A stretch of DNA of 20,563 nt from a virus. The stretch is taken from positions 1 to 20,563 of the IMG/VR virus record IMGVR_UViG_3300025769_001086; one strand, written 5' to 3'. Both the position numbers and the translations under genes were made by a program. Positions 1 through 8,603 of this stretch are shown piece after piece. Below the pieces are notes generated by a model. It did no database searches and was not told where the DNA came from. It worked only from the letters and a program-made list of their open reading frames with translations. Positions within the stretch are counted from its first letter, which is position 1. Every line of letters begins with the position of its first letter.

Positions 1-12
1 CGTTTAATAGAT

Positions 13-624
13 ATGAACTGGAACGATATAAGCACGTTAAACTTTCAGAAGTACGCCAAGACTTTAAAGGAGAAGCCCGAAAGCGAATTAGAGCGCGTTC
101 AATTGTTGATTAAGCAAAACGCTATTTTGTTAGGGGTAACAGAAGACGAGGCAAAGAAAATACCTTTGGGAGAATTGCAGAGCGTTAAAAACTTATTGAC
201 TACTCCAATACCGCAAAAGATATACGAGACATTTAAACTACATGGTCTTTGGTACGAGGTTACAATGAATCCGAAAGAACTAACAGCGGAACGATTCGCA
301 GGAGTTCAAGAAGCAGCAAAGAACGATGATCTAGCTTTGGCGATGTATTATATCTGCCGACCGTTTAAGCCAAGTTTATTGAAGCGTAAGTATTTCGAGT
401 TTAACGAGAGCGAGATACCAGAACGAGTGAAAGGATTTAACGACTTACCCGTAACGATCACCTATCCGATTACCAGTTTTTTTTTGAAGACACGAAACGA
501 ATTTACAGACTATTTCCTTACCTCTTCAATAGAGATATCGAAGCGGATGAGGGAGGAAGTCCTGGAAGATTACAAAGAATATACGGATGGTTTGCGACAA
601 TCGAAGCAATTAGTAAAAGACTAG
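13..624 (+). CDS. Tail assembly chaperone, unshifted product
   Basis: This 203-residue protein is the zero-frame product of what looks like a two-product tail assembly chaperone gene (the lambda G / GT arrangement), which in known phages coats the tape measure protein during tail assembly. Seen: a small soluble acidic/basic helical protein with an N-terminal region up to about residue 75 and a core with the pattern WYEVTMNPKELTAERF followed by a segment ending YYICRPFKPS (about residues 80-120), typical by eye of Bacteroidetes-phage chaperones. The ATG at 13 is preceded by in-frame stops in the first 12 bases. From residue 156 the message runs through nine T residues (477-485), where a -1 shift would give a longer product; the last 46 zero-frame residues are then an alternative tail. 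It lies four genes upstream of the tape measure rather than directly before it. Family assignment is from pattern and context only. Confidence 0.72.
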   Translation: MNWNDISTLNFQKYAKTLKEKPESELERVQLLIKQNAILLGVTEDEAKKIPLGELQSVKNLLTTPIPQKIYETFKLHGLWYEVTMNPKELTAERFAGVQEAAKNDDLALAMYYICRPFKPSLLKRKYFEFNESEIPERVKGFNDLPVTITYPITSFFLKTRNEFTDYFLTSSIEISKRMREEVLEDYKEYTDGLRQSKQLVKD

Positions 625-752
625 ATGAGAATTGGGATAATACCGCTAAAAGGAACGTGATAGATTTTTTGAGTAAAGCGCAGTACTACTCAATACAAGC
701 AGAAGAAGAAAGAGAAAGACATGAGCAAGAACTTGCTAGGCATAGAAGATAA
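13..752 (+). CDS. Tail assembly chaperone, -1 frameshift product (G-T-like)
   Basis: Predicted fusion of about 246 residues: zero frame from 13 to 483, then the -1 frame from 483 to the TAA at 750-752. The -1 frame is open from 441 to 749 and contains no ATG, so it cannot easily be a separate gene, yet it reads like protein: an aromatic helical stretch (IYGWFATIEAISKRLDENW) followed by a strongly charged EEERERHEQELARHRR end. That matches the T part of known chaperone pairs, which binds the tape measure. The fused end overlaps the following gene by 32 bases. In known phages the fusion is made in a small minority of translations. The alternative is a miscounted T in the nine-T run, which would make the fusion the only product. 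What is seen is the two open frames and the slippery site; the function is inferred. Confidence 0.68.
477..483 (+). promoter_or_regulatory. Slippery heptamer T TTT TTT for -1 frameshifting
   Basis: In the zero frame the sequence reads AGT TTT TTT TTG, so T|TTT|TTT is a perfect X XXY YYZ slippery heptamer where both tRNA-Phe can re-pair after a one-base backward slip. The T run continues to 485. A possible stem (514-524 with 549-558, ten pairs with one bulged A) lies about 30 bases downstream, which is further than the usual spacing, so it may not be the stimulator. No upstream Shine-Dalgarno-like stimulator is seen. Confidence 0.65.
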
Positions 753-1287
753 GGACTTAGTAACACTAGGTAAGGAGAACACTATAGCTGGAGTACTTCA
801 AGACTTTGGCAATAAGTTGCAAGCCGACCTACGAAATAACTTACAAAAAGAAATAACCTCTATCACCCCTAAGACGTTAGAGCAGTCTATTGTATTTGAT
901 ATTAAATTCTTAGGCACTAACTATCAGTTCGAGTTGAAGATGGAGGACTACTGGGAGTTTGTTGATAAAGGGGTGCAAGGTGTAGGCGGTGTAAGTAAGT
1001 CGGGGCTATTCTCTTACGTTAAAAAGAACAACACCAGCCCGTTTAGTTTTAAGAAGAACGGTTGGAAGCCCCCTATAAGCGCGCTAGAACCTTGGTCTTA
1101 TAACAATGGGGTAAATCCTTTCGTAGTTCAAAACTCGGTATTCTACAGAGGTATACGAGCAACTAACTTTTATTCTGACGTAGTTGATAACAAATTAGCC
1201 GAGGATTTAGTTAATAGACTAGAAGAAGTAGGAGCAAAAGAAATAACAATTAGTTTAAAAAAGGCTTTCAAAGGTGAAGCAACTTAA
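721..1287 (+). CDS. HK97 gp10-like head-tail/tail completion protein
   Basis: A 188-residue protein resembling the HK97 gp10 / tail-completion family, which acts at the head-tail or tail-terminator interface. Visible marks are an amphipathic N-terminal helix region (about 18-50), the motif YWEFVDKG at 77-84 and the C-terminal motif FYRGIRATNFYSDVV at 141-155, both common in gp10-like proteins of phages. The ATG at 721 lies inside the frameshifted end of the upstream chaperone (overlap 32 bases), suggesting translational coupling. Placement inside the tail module rather than next to the portal fits the rearranged gene order here. The family call is from memory of motifs, not from alignment. 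Confidence 0.6.
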   Translation: MSKNLLGIEDKDLVTLGKENTIAGVLQDFGNKLQADLRNNLQKEITSITPKTLEQSIVFDIKFLGTNYQFELKMEDYWEFVDKGVQGVGGVSKSGLFSYVKKNNTSPFSFKKNGWKPPISALEPWSYNNGVNPFVVQNSVFYRGIRATNFYSDVVDNKLAEDLVNRLEEVGAKEITISLKKAFKGEAT

Positions 1288-1402
1288 AACAATACAGGTT
1301 ACTCAACAAGAGATACAGATGGCTACAAGACATAACGTGTATAATAATAAGAAAAAATACACAAGAAAGTCTAAACATAAAAATAACGCTCAATGGCGAT
1401 AG
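1274..1402 (+). CDS. Small basic protein, possible gene
   Basis: This fills the gap between two tail genes. With a GTG start at 1274 it encodes 42 residues; with the ATG at 1319 it encodes 27 (MATRHNVYNNKKKYTRKS and onward). It is rich in Lys, Arg, Asn and Gln and lacks hydrophobic segments. The GTG start overlaps the upstream stop by 14 bases and the TAG stop overlaps the downstream ATG at 1393, the same tight spacing as the annotated neighbours. Short basic ORFs of this kind occur in other phage late operons, but the length is too small to be sure it is translated. No function can be assigned. Confidence 0.38.
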   Translation: MKQLKTIQVTQQEIQMATRHNVYNNKKKYTRKSKHKNNAQWR

Positions 1403-2667
1403 TAATTAACACAGATACAAGGTTATTTAGTCCCGTCTATAATAAGATGGAAGTGCAAGTATTCCAAAACGATGCTTCTATTAGGACTAAACCAGATTAT
1501 AGATATATCTTCGATATTAAGATAGTAGACTATATTAGCGGCTCTACGGTTGTATTCACGGCAAAGGTAACACCAGACCCGTTATTAGGGCGAGGTGTTC
1601 AAGATTTAAGCGGACACGTTGAAAAGTACATTAAGGAGAATATCGTACCGCACGACGATACAGACGCTATAAGAATAACGGATAACGCGGTAATTAGATA
1701 TTTTGTAGAGTACGGGGAAGAGTATAGGCTAACCGCTAACGATCCTATCGTAGAATATAAGAACCTAGTAACGGGTACAGATAAATACGCTTTTGGAGCA
1801 AGCTTAGAGGAGCATAGATGGATAGACTTCTATAACAATTCCGAGTACTTACTATACTTATTCGACACTAATAACCAAGGCGAGTTCTTAACTAATTATA
1901 AAACTCCAAGCGTATACCTAACGGATTTAGGCTGGCATTGGTATCTAAGCGAAACGCCCACGAGTGTGGATTTTGTGCGCGTATTGACTTACGACTCGTC
2001 AGGTGTTTTGCTTGGTACTTTTGATATACCTAACAACTCGGTAACGGGGTTAGATCAATCGAGAATGAATAGCGTAGCAACAGCACCACAAAGCCTTAAT
2101 AATATAACGGGGGCTTTCTTAGTTGGAGCGCAGCCAGTTATAACATCTTCTGTCGCTAGTTATACCGTTCAATGCTTTCAAAGTCCAGGCACTGCCGTAG
2201 GAGAAATATTATATTTCACTTTAGATAGCGAGTGCTTCTACGAAACGTTTAGAGTACACTTCAAGAACGAATACGGGGCTTACGATTCTTTTAACTTCAA
2301 AGGTAATAGTAAAAGGTTATCCGATGGAGAGAGTAAGGACTATACCACGAACGCTAATAATATAACTTCTACTGGATTGGTTTATAGCCACGACACAATT
2401 AAGAAGATAAACTATTATACAAAGTACTCTAATAAACTTCAATTGGAAAGCGGACTAATTAACGAGACTCAACTAAACTGGTTAAAGGAGATGGTTTTTA
2501 GTCCTCAGCTATTTGTTGAGTTTGTAGATAATAACGGAGACCATAACTTTAAGCCTGCGATAATCAAAGGTTCTAAATCATGGAGAGAGTTAAAAGACCA
2601 AGTAGACAAGGTGTTTAATTTTAGTATCGAATTAGAATTAGCGGATAACTTTAGACAACGTAGATAA
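1393..2667 (+). CDS. Tail structural protein, Bacteroidetes-phage type
   Basis: A 424-residue soluble, beta-rich protein without signal peptide or membrane segments. It has several aromatic-rich repeats of the form seen in virion proteins and a central-to-C-terminal segment ECFYETFRVHFKNEYGAYDS (about residues 280-300), which I recognise as typical of a tail protein that precedes the large baseplate protein in Bacteroidetes phages. The C-terminal part (LKDQVDKVFNFSIELELAD) has the look of a domain that packs against a ring neighbour. Its last base is the first base of the next start codon (TAATG), so the two are translationally coupled. A distal-tail or baseplate role is inferred from position between chaperone and hub protein; the exact role is unknown. 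Confidence 0.55.
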   Translation: MAIVINTDTRLFSPVYNKMEVQVFQNDASIRTKPDYRYIFDIKIVDYISGSTVVFTAKVTPDPLLGRGVQDLSGHVEKYIKENIVPHDDTDAIRITDNAVIRYFVEYGEEYRLTANDPIVEYKNLVTGTDKYAFGASLEEHRWIDFYNNSEYLLYLFDTNNQGEFLTNYKTPSVYLTDLGWHWYLSETPTSVDFVRVLTYDSSGVLLGTFDIPNNSVTGLDQSRMNSVATAPQSLNNITGAFLVGAQPVITSSVASYTVQCFQSPGTAVGEILYFTLDSECFYETFRVHFKNEYGAYDSFNFKGNSKRLSDGESKDYTTNANNITSTGLVYSHDTIKKINYYTKYSNKLQLESGLINETQLNWLKEMVFSPQLFVEFVDNNGDHNFKPAIIKGSKSWRELKDQVDKVFNFSIELELADNFRQRR

Positions 2668-5666
2668 TGAGAGAGCAATTATTTATAAATGGAATAGAAA
2701 TACCTTTAAGCCGTTCTCTTGATCCGTCTTTTACTCGGTCTATCACGGACATAAAGAACCCAGAGAAAAGAAACGCTACTTATTCTAAATCTGTAACAGT
2801 ACCTAACTCAAAAGAGGCTAACGTTTTATTCGCTTCTATTTGGGATATTAACATTATTACTAGCTCTTTCGACGTTACTAAAAAAGCAGATTGCAGATAT
2901 ATTTTAAATGGCGCGGAAACGATTAGCGGTTATTGTCAGTTAAAAGAAATTAATATAACCGACAACAAAGAAATAGAGTACTCAATAGTCATCTATTCGG
3001 AGTTTGCTAATTTAATGAAGTCAATCCAAAACCTAGAGTTAACAGATTTAACGGGGTTAGATGTTTACGATCATATCATTAACCAAGAGGTGCAAAACTG
3101 GTCAACGGGTAACGATGGAGAGCCTTATCAAATATTTAAAAACTATCCTAGTACTATTCCAGGTGCTTTAGGTGTAGGTTATATCTATCCGCTTATAGAC
3201 TTCGGTTTATCTAGTGACGCGGTTACATACGACGTTATGGATATAGCCTGCTGTATCTATGCAAAAGAGTACTGGGATAGAATACACGATCAAGCGGGTT
3301 TTACTTACGAGTTTTTAGATTCAGATTTTGAGGATCATTTTAAACACTTAATAGTTCCAGGAAGTCCAGACGCTTATAAATTAGACTCGGACGATATAGC
3401 ACTAAGAGAGTTCAAAGCTAATACGGCAGTGTTTGACGATACGGGAACAAGCACCTCCAACAACTTAACTAAAGGCTCTTTTAGTACTCCTGACACAATT
3501 ATCTTCACGGTTGAAGAGTTAGACCTTGGAGGTGTTTATAATAACGTTAACGGAAAGTTTACCGCGCCTGCTTTAGGTAGGTATTCGATTACTTCTATAT
3601 TCGACATATTTGTAAATTTTAAACCTAACGATACTATATCTAGTTTGGAGAGCCTCGGGGAGGTTGACTTTATCGCTAGAATTAAATTCTATGACGCAAG
3701 TGCGGCAACTACTACAACGATAGAGGAAATAAACTTTAGGATTAAACACGAAGGTTTTTCTGTTGGTAACAGAACTTCTACGGTATTACCTACTGCTGGC
3801 AATCCTGACTACTTCACAGAGCTTTTCCTTGTTGATATTCCTAGAGAAGTTAACCCGCCGAATAGAGTGCAGTTAGCAATTATCAATAAAGAAATGAATA
3901 CGGGAGACCAAGTTTATATTGAATATACCGCTAACTACGAGACTGATTTCCCTAACTACTTTAGAGATGGAGGGGGTACTTTCTCTGGGGGTAATGCTAC
4001 GTTAAATTTGGTTAGCCTTACTCCAAGTACTTTAGCGGGTAAGGTTTCCAATACTAATATGTTAGAGGGGAGTTTCTTCGAGATAGAGCGAGCGATCCCT
4101 GAAAACGTTAAGCAGTTAGATTTTTTGATGAACTACATTAAGGAATATAACCTATTTGTAGACATAGACACAGACAAGCCAAAGCATTTAATATACGCCC
4201 CTAGAGATACGTTTTATAATACTGACGTAATAGACTTACGGGAGAAGGTATCTATTGACAAGGGGATAGTTTATAACCCAGTGGGGGCTTTAGACGCGAA
4301 AGAATATCTTTATAAACATAAAGATGATAACGACTATTTAAACCAAAAATATAAAAGCGATTGGTTAGCAACTTACGGACAACGTTCAATACTAACCACT
4401 AACGATTTTAGCGAGAAGGTAAGCAAAACAGAAGTGCCGTCTAGCCCTACACCGTTAGCGGATCAAGGCAACGGTAATAACAGAGTAGTCTCAACTATTT
4501 TAAAAGTAGACGAGTTAGGTAATAGAGTTAGTACTAAGTTTAATTGGCGAACGCTTTACTACGGAGGGTTAAAGGATAACTTTGAAAACTGGGTACACCA
4601 AAGTGCGGTATTCCCGCCTATCTCACAAACTCAATATCCATACGCTGGACATTTTGACGATCCATTTAACCCTACTTTAGACATTAACTTTGGGTTAGTT
4701 CGTGAGGTTTACTATTACGACTTTATCGACGATATTATACCAACAGACAATAACCTTTATAATAAATATCATTCTAAGTATATTAGAGAGATAACGGACA
4801 AGGATAGTAAGTTAGTCGAAGCTTTCGTTAATATGGACGCGGTAGATTTTAAAACATGGTCTTTTAGAAACTTATACTATTTTGATAACGCTTATTTTAG
4901 ACTTCAAGAGGTGCAAGGTTTTAACCCTACATCTAATGAATTAACTAAATGCGTATTCTTAAAGTTAAAAGAGGTTAGCCCCTTTAAACCTACTTTAACT
5001 CCTGCCGATGGTGGGGGTAGTCCTTTTGAACCTCAAACAGACGACGGTACAACAGGAGGAGAAGTTAACCAACAAGAGTTTAGCCCATTAAAAGGCATTA
5101 CACAAAGCCCGCAACAAGACGGCAACAACTACAACGCGCGCACTAATGAAGTAACGGGAGAGGACAACTTTGTAAGTATTAAAGCGACTAACGTAAGCAT
5201 CAAAGGCGATGGCAACCAAGTTTACTCTGGTGTCGATGGTGCGACTTTACTAAACTCTAACAATAACGTAATATCCGCAGGGTTAGCAGACGTTGTGTTA
5301 ATTAATACTGACGGTGTAACGGTAACGGAATCGGGAGTAACTTATATCGGAGGTCAAAAGGTTAACCCAGATCAAATAAGCTTACCTACAGCGGTTGAAA
5401 CGGTTACGACTAGCCAAACTGTTAGCAGTGACGTTTTAACTTATATGGGTGATACTTCTGGAGGTGACATAACAATGACATTTAATTTAGTAGGCGAGGT
5501 ATACACCGAGGGGCAAGTATGGAATTTTAAAAAGGTTGCTTCGACTAATCAGTTTATAATTTCAATTTTAGGTGGAACTATTGATGGTTCATCCTCTATA
5601 AACATTACAAGAATATACGATAATGCAGCCGTGCAATACGACGGCACTAATTTTATTATAATTTAA
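2667..5666 (+). CDS. Baseplate/tail hub protein with C-terminal fibre region
   Basis: At 999 residues this is the largest protein in the window. The N-terminal 120 residues carry the pattern IPLSRSLDPSFTRSITDIKN followed by NPEKRNATYSKSVTVPNS, a recognisable start of large Bacteroidetes-phage tail-tip proteins. The middle is beta-rich and aromatic. From about residue 780 a Gly/Asp/Ser linker (PADGGGSPFEPQTDDGTTGG) leads into short Asn/Gly/Val repeats (NVSIKGDGNQVYSG, NSNNNVISAGLADVVLINTD), the look of a beta-helix or beta-prism fibre, and the last 93 residues resemble trimeric fibre caps that end in VQYDGTNFIII. The inferred role is a tail-tip hub that also supplies a short central fibre, perhaps touching the host surface. 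No lysozyme or peptidase motif was seen. Confidence 0.6.
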   Translation: MREQLFINGIEIPLSRSLDPSFTRSITDIKNPEKRNATYSKSVTVPNSKEANVLFASIWDINIITSSFDVTKKADCRYILNGAETISGYCQLKEINITDNKEIEYSIVIYSEFANLMKSIQNLELTDLTGLDVYDHIINQEVQNWSTGNDGEPYQIFKNYPSTIPGALGVGYIYPLIDFGLSSDAVTYDVMDIACCIYAKEYWDRIHDQAGFTYEFLDSDFEDHFKHLIVPGSPDAYKLDSDDIALREFKANTAVFDDTGTSTSNNLTKGSFSTPDTIIFTVEELDLGGVYNNVNGKFTAPALGRYSITSIFDIFVNFKPNDTISSLESLGEVDFIARIKFYDASAATTTTIEEINFRIKHEGFSVGNRTSTVLPTAGNPDYFTELFLVDIPREVNPPNRVQLAIINKEMNTGDQVYIEYTANYETDFPNYFRDGGGTFSGGNATLNLVSLTPSTLAGKVSNTNMLEGSFFEIERAIPENVKQLDFLMNYIKEYNLFVDIDTDKPKHLIYAPRDTFYNTDVIDLREKVSIDKGIVYNPVGALDAKEYLYKHKDDNDYLNQKYKSDWLATYGQRSILTTNDFSEKVSKTEVPSSPTPLADQGNGNNRVVSTILKVDELGNRVSTKFNWRTLYYGGLKDNFENWVHQSAVFPPISQTQYPYAGHFDDPFNPTLDINFGLVREVYYYDFIDDIIPTDNNLYNKYHSKYIREITDKDSKLVEAFVNMDAVDFKTWSFRNLYYFDNAYFRLQEVQGFNPTSNELTKCVFLKLKEVSPFKPTLTPADGGGSPFEPQTDDGTTGGEVNQQEFSPLKGITQSPQQDGNNYNARTNEVTGEDNFVSIKATNVSIKGDGNQVYSGVDGATLLNSNNNVISAGLADVVLINTDGVTVTESGVTYIGGQKVNPDQISLPTAVETVTTSQTVSSDVLTYMGDTSGGDITMTFNLVGEVYTEGQVWNFKKVASTNQFIISILGGTIDGSSSINITRIYDNAAVQYDGTNFIII

Positions 5667-5668
5667 TT

Positions 5669-6439
5669 ATGAGTTATTTCGGATCAACAGATTATTTGAT
5701 TGAGGTTTCAAAAGGGAACGTACCAGGAGCTTCATTAATAAATAAGTTCGGGGCTAATATTTCACTATCTTCAAGTTACGTGCCTATTTCTATAAATGGG
5801 ATTTATCAAACTCCTCAAGCGTCTGCACCAGAAACATTGTTTTTGAGAAGCACTAGCGCCAGCGATACAGCAGGCGGTATAGGTGCGCGAGAAGTAACCA
5901 TTGAAGGTATTGCTGCAGACGGAAGTTTACAAACGGCATCCGTTGCGACAAACGGCGTGTCAAATAGCGCAAATTTTGCAGGTACTTGGATAAGGATTTT
6001 CCGAATTTATGTATCAGAGTCGGGAACTTACGCAACCGCATCAACTCAATCTCATGTAGGAACTATACAAGTTAGGTCTTCAACTTCTGGGGTTTGGGGG
6101 GTTATTGAAACCACAAACATAGCCAAATCTCAATCGCAGATAGGCGCATACACGGTGCCTTTAGGGTTTACCGCTTACCTACTAGATTATACGGTCACGC
6201 TTGACTCTGGCAAAACGGTTGACTTTGCTTTTTTCTTACGGGAAAATATTTTGCAGACTTCCGCTCCTTATTCAGCTATGCTGTTAAAGTTCCAAGAGAT
6301 AGGACTTGCAGCACCTTTTACACGAAGCTTTCCCGATCCTGTAAAATTCCCCGAACTTACCGACATAGGCTTTTTAGCGAAAGGATCACAAACACCAAGT
6401 GTAACAGTCGATTTTAACATATTATTAATAGAAAATTAA
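5669..6439 (+). CDS. Baseplate or tail-tip protein
   Basis: A 256-residue beta-rich protein that starts two bases after the hub-fibre stop. Motifs visible by eye are NKFGANISLSSSYVPISING (about 25-44), SASDTAGGIGAREVTIEGI (62-80) and the C-terminal FPELTDIGFLAKGSQTPSVT. I recognise this as a family widespread in marine tailed phages and cyanophage-like myo-/podoviruses, where it is annotated as a virion or baseplate protein of unknown detail. There is no catalytic motif, signal peptide or membrane helix. Coupled neighbours (hub before it, tape measure one base after its stop) support a tail-tip structural role. Confidence 0.52.
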   Translation: MSYFGSTDYLIEVSKGNVPGASLINKFGANISLSSSYVPISINGIYQTPQASAPETLFLRSTSASDTAGGIGAREVTIEGIAADGSLQTASVATNGVSNSANFAGTWIRIFRIYVSESGTYATASTQSHVGTIQVRSSTSGVWGVIETTNIAKSQSQIGAYTVPLGFTAYLLDYTVTLDSGKTVDFAFFLRENILQTSAPYSAMLLKFQEIGLAAPFTRSFPDPVKFPELTDIGFLAKGSQTPSVTVDFNILLIEN

Positions 6440-6440
6440 G

Positions 6441-8564
6441 ATGGCAGAAAACGTAGCATTTAAGTTAAACCTCGACGCTGGAGACGCTCCTAAGACTTTA
6501 GCGGATTTAGAGAAAAGAGTCCAAGACGTAAACGAAGAACTCTCTAAAACCGAAATAGGTACGAAGCAGTACGAGGATTTACGTAGGGAGTTAGTAAGGA
6601 ACAACAAGGAGCTAAAGAACTTGGAGCTAGGTTACGAGGCTTTAGACGTTGAACAACAAGCTTCTGAACTTGGAAGTGTAGCAGGTGCGGTTGGAGATGT
6701 TACCAGTGCGTTCGTTTTACTTGGTGGTGAGTCCGAAACAATGGAACAAATAGCCGCGAGCATACAAACCGCGTTAGGTGTATCAATGGCGTTTAAGGGT
6801 GCTATTGAGGGCGTACAATCTGCCCGTAAGTTACTAAACTCGTTAGATAAAGAAAGTTTAATATTTAAGATTAAAGACGCTATAGCTACTAAGGCATCTG
6901 CAGCAGCGCAGGGGCTTTATACTGCTGTTGTCGGAACTTCTACGGGGGCTTTGAAAGCTTTTAGGATAGCGCTAGCGTCTACGGGAATAGGTTTAATAGT
7001 CGTTGGATTAGGTCTATTAATTTCTAATTTTGAAAAAGTCTCCAATTGGGTTAAAGACACCATAAAATCGTTCGCTGGTTTAAGTGACACTATCCTATTA
7101 TTATTAGGCCCGATTGGGTGGTTAATTCTTGCCTACGAAGCTTTGTTTGGAGAAATTGAAGATGGTGAAAACAAAGCCATGACCGCAAACGAGAAAAGGC
7201 AAAAGGAAAACGCTAAAGCGCATAAAGAAAGAATTAAGCAAATAGAAGAGGAGAGGGACGCTTTAATAAAAGCCTCTAATGATAAAATTTCAGCCTTAGA
7301 AACCGAACTGGAAATAATAGAAGCGTCTGGCGAAGAGTCAAGTAAAATAAGCAAACAGATTCTAAAAGAGGAATTGGCTAAAACGCAAGCCGTATTAGAC
7401 GCTAACCAAAAGAAAATTCAATCATGGATAGACTACTATAAACTACAAGCGGAACTATCTGGACAGTCAGAGGAGCAGTTTATCGAATCAATGAAGTCAA
7501 GAGGTGTTGATCTTGAAAGACTAAACAACGAAGCGCAAGAACTATTAAAGAAGAACGAGGACGCGGTAAGACTTGCAGAAGCTAGAATAACAGGGTTAGA
7601 AAAAAAGGAGCGCGAGAAACGATCGCAGGAAGCGGATAAATTAAGACAAGAACAAGAGAAGAAAGACCAAGAAGCGTTAAACGCTAGGACTAAACGAATA
7701 CAAGAAGAGACAAAAGCGTTAATGGATTTCTACGACAAAGTAGAAGCTATTGAAAACGAGTATAACAATAGGTTTATATCCGAACAAGACCAACAAGAGA
7801 ACGCAGTTAGAGATAAGTATTTTGCTTTAATTGCGGAGGCTGAAAAGTACGGAGAAGATATAGCCATACTTGAAGCAGCGAGAGAAGCAGAGTTATTAGA
7901 TATTCGTAACGATTTTAGACAACAAGAACTAGAAGCACAGCAAGCTTTAAAAGATCAGGAAGCGCAAAACATTCAAGATAGAATAGCAGAAGAACAAGCC
8001 CTTAACGAATCAAAAATAGAGTTTGCACAACAATCTTTAAACTCTTTAAATGCTATTAATGACTTAGCTTTTGGTGCTGAAATAGAACGGATAAAAGCAA
8101 AAGAACAAGCAGGAGAGAAACTATCTGCTAACGAACGTAAACGATTAAAGAGAGACGAGCAAATTAGGAAAGCTTTCGCAGTTGCACAAGTTGCTATCGA
8201 TACGGCAAGTGCTATTAGTTCGGCTATTGCTGGTGCAACGGCTGCTGCTGCCGCCACTGGACCTGGTGCGGTAGTTGCTACACCTTTATTTATCGTTTCT
8301 CAAATTGCTACGGTATTGGGAGCGTTTGCCCAAGTCGCAAGTATATTGCGCGCTCCTAGCCCTAGTATAGGAAATATAAGCGGAGGCGGTGAAATAGATG
8401 CGCCAGACACAGAAGGAGCAGCACAAGATGCGCCAGATAATAACCAATTCGATTCGGGTAGTACTTTCTTAGATATACCGCAAAAAGTTTACGTACTAGA
8501 ACAAGACATAACCAATACACAGGATACGGTTGCTAATATAAAGCAACAGGCTACTTTCGGCTAA
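6441..8564 (+). CDS. Tape measure protein
   Basis: A 707-residue tape measure protein that sets tail length and is injected with the DNA. Seen: an N-terminal charged coiled coil (about 17-75), hydrophobic segments at about 180-195 and 217-236, a long Glu/Lys/Gln-rich coiled coil from about 250 to 560, and an Ala/Val-rich region at about 585-645. This domain order is standard for tape measure proteins. By the usual rule of about 0.15 nm of tail per residue, the tail would be near 100 nm long (inference). No peptidoglycan hydrolase domain was seen. It starts one base after the upstream stop, and the next gene begins with its own possible promoter. Confidence 0.85.
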   Translation: MAENVAFKLNLDAGDAPKTLADLEKRVQDVNEELSKTEIGTKQYEDLRRELVRNNKELKNLELGYEALDVEQQASELGSVAGAVGDVTSAFVLLGGESETMEQIAASIQTALGVSMAFKGAIEGVQSARKLLNSLDKESLIFKIKDAIATKASAAAQGLYTAVVGTSTGALKAFRIALASTGIGLIVVGLGLLISNFEKVSNWVKDTIKSFAGLSDTILLLLGPIGWLILAYEALFGEIEDGENKAMTANEKRQKENAKAHKERIKQIEEERDALIKASNDKISALETELEIIEASGEESSKISKQILKEELAKTQAVLDANQKKIQSWIDYYKLQAELSGQSEEQFIESMKSRGVDLERLNNEAQELLKKNEDAVRLAEARITGLEKKEREKRSQEADKLRQEQEKKDQEALNARTKRIQEETKALMDFYDKVEAIENEYNNRFISEQDQQENAVRDKYFALIAEAEKYGEDIAILEAAREAELLDIRNDFRQQELEAQQALKDQEAQNIQDRIAEEQALNESKIEFAQQSLNSLNAINDLAFGAEIERIKAKEQAGEKLSANERKRLKRDEQIRKAFAVAQVAIDTASAISSAIAGATAAAAATGPGAVVATPLFIVSQIATVLGAFAQVASILRAPSPSIGNISGGGEIDAPDTEGAAQDAPDNNQFDSGSTFLDIPQKVYVLEQDITNTQDTVANIKQQATFG

Positions 8565-8571
8565 GTCAAAA

Positions 8572-8579
8572 AATATTTG
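8572..8579 (+). promoter_or_regulatory. Weak Bacteroidetes -7-like box before the phosphoesterase
   Basis: AATATTTG differs from the Bacteroidetes TAnnTTTG -7 consensus at the first base only and lies 24 bases before the ATG at 8604. The nine bases ATATTTGTA are shared exactly with the two boxes after the phosphoesterase gene. No clear TTG element is visible about 19 bases upstream. Confidence 0.25.
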
Positions 8580-8603
8580 TATTTTAGTTGCAAATTCAAA
8601 ACT

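Noticed and set aside
477-485. Explaining the split chaperone purely as a sequencing error in the T run
   Set aside because: Kept as an alternative but not preferred: known chaperones use this type of site, and the heptamer is in the correct phase.
5853-8257. Several minus-strand frames of 60 to 94 codons (5853-6044, 6425-6607, 7133-7354, 7973-8257)
   Set aside because: All lie opposite the tape measure or its neighbour, lack plausible starts in context, and their composition (Ser/Leu/Ala) is that of antisense frames.
8577-8603. TTG start giving a longer phosphoesterase
   Set aside because: The extra nine residues fall in the leader with the -7-like box, and a good ATG is available at 8604.
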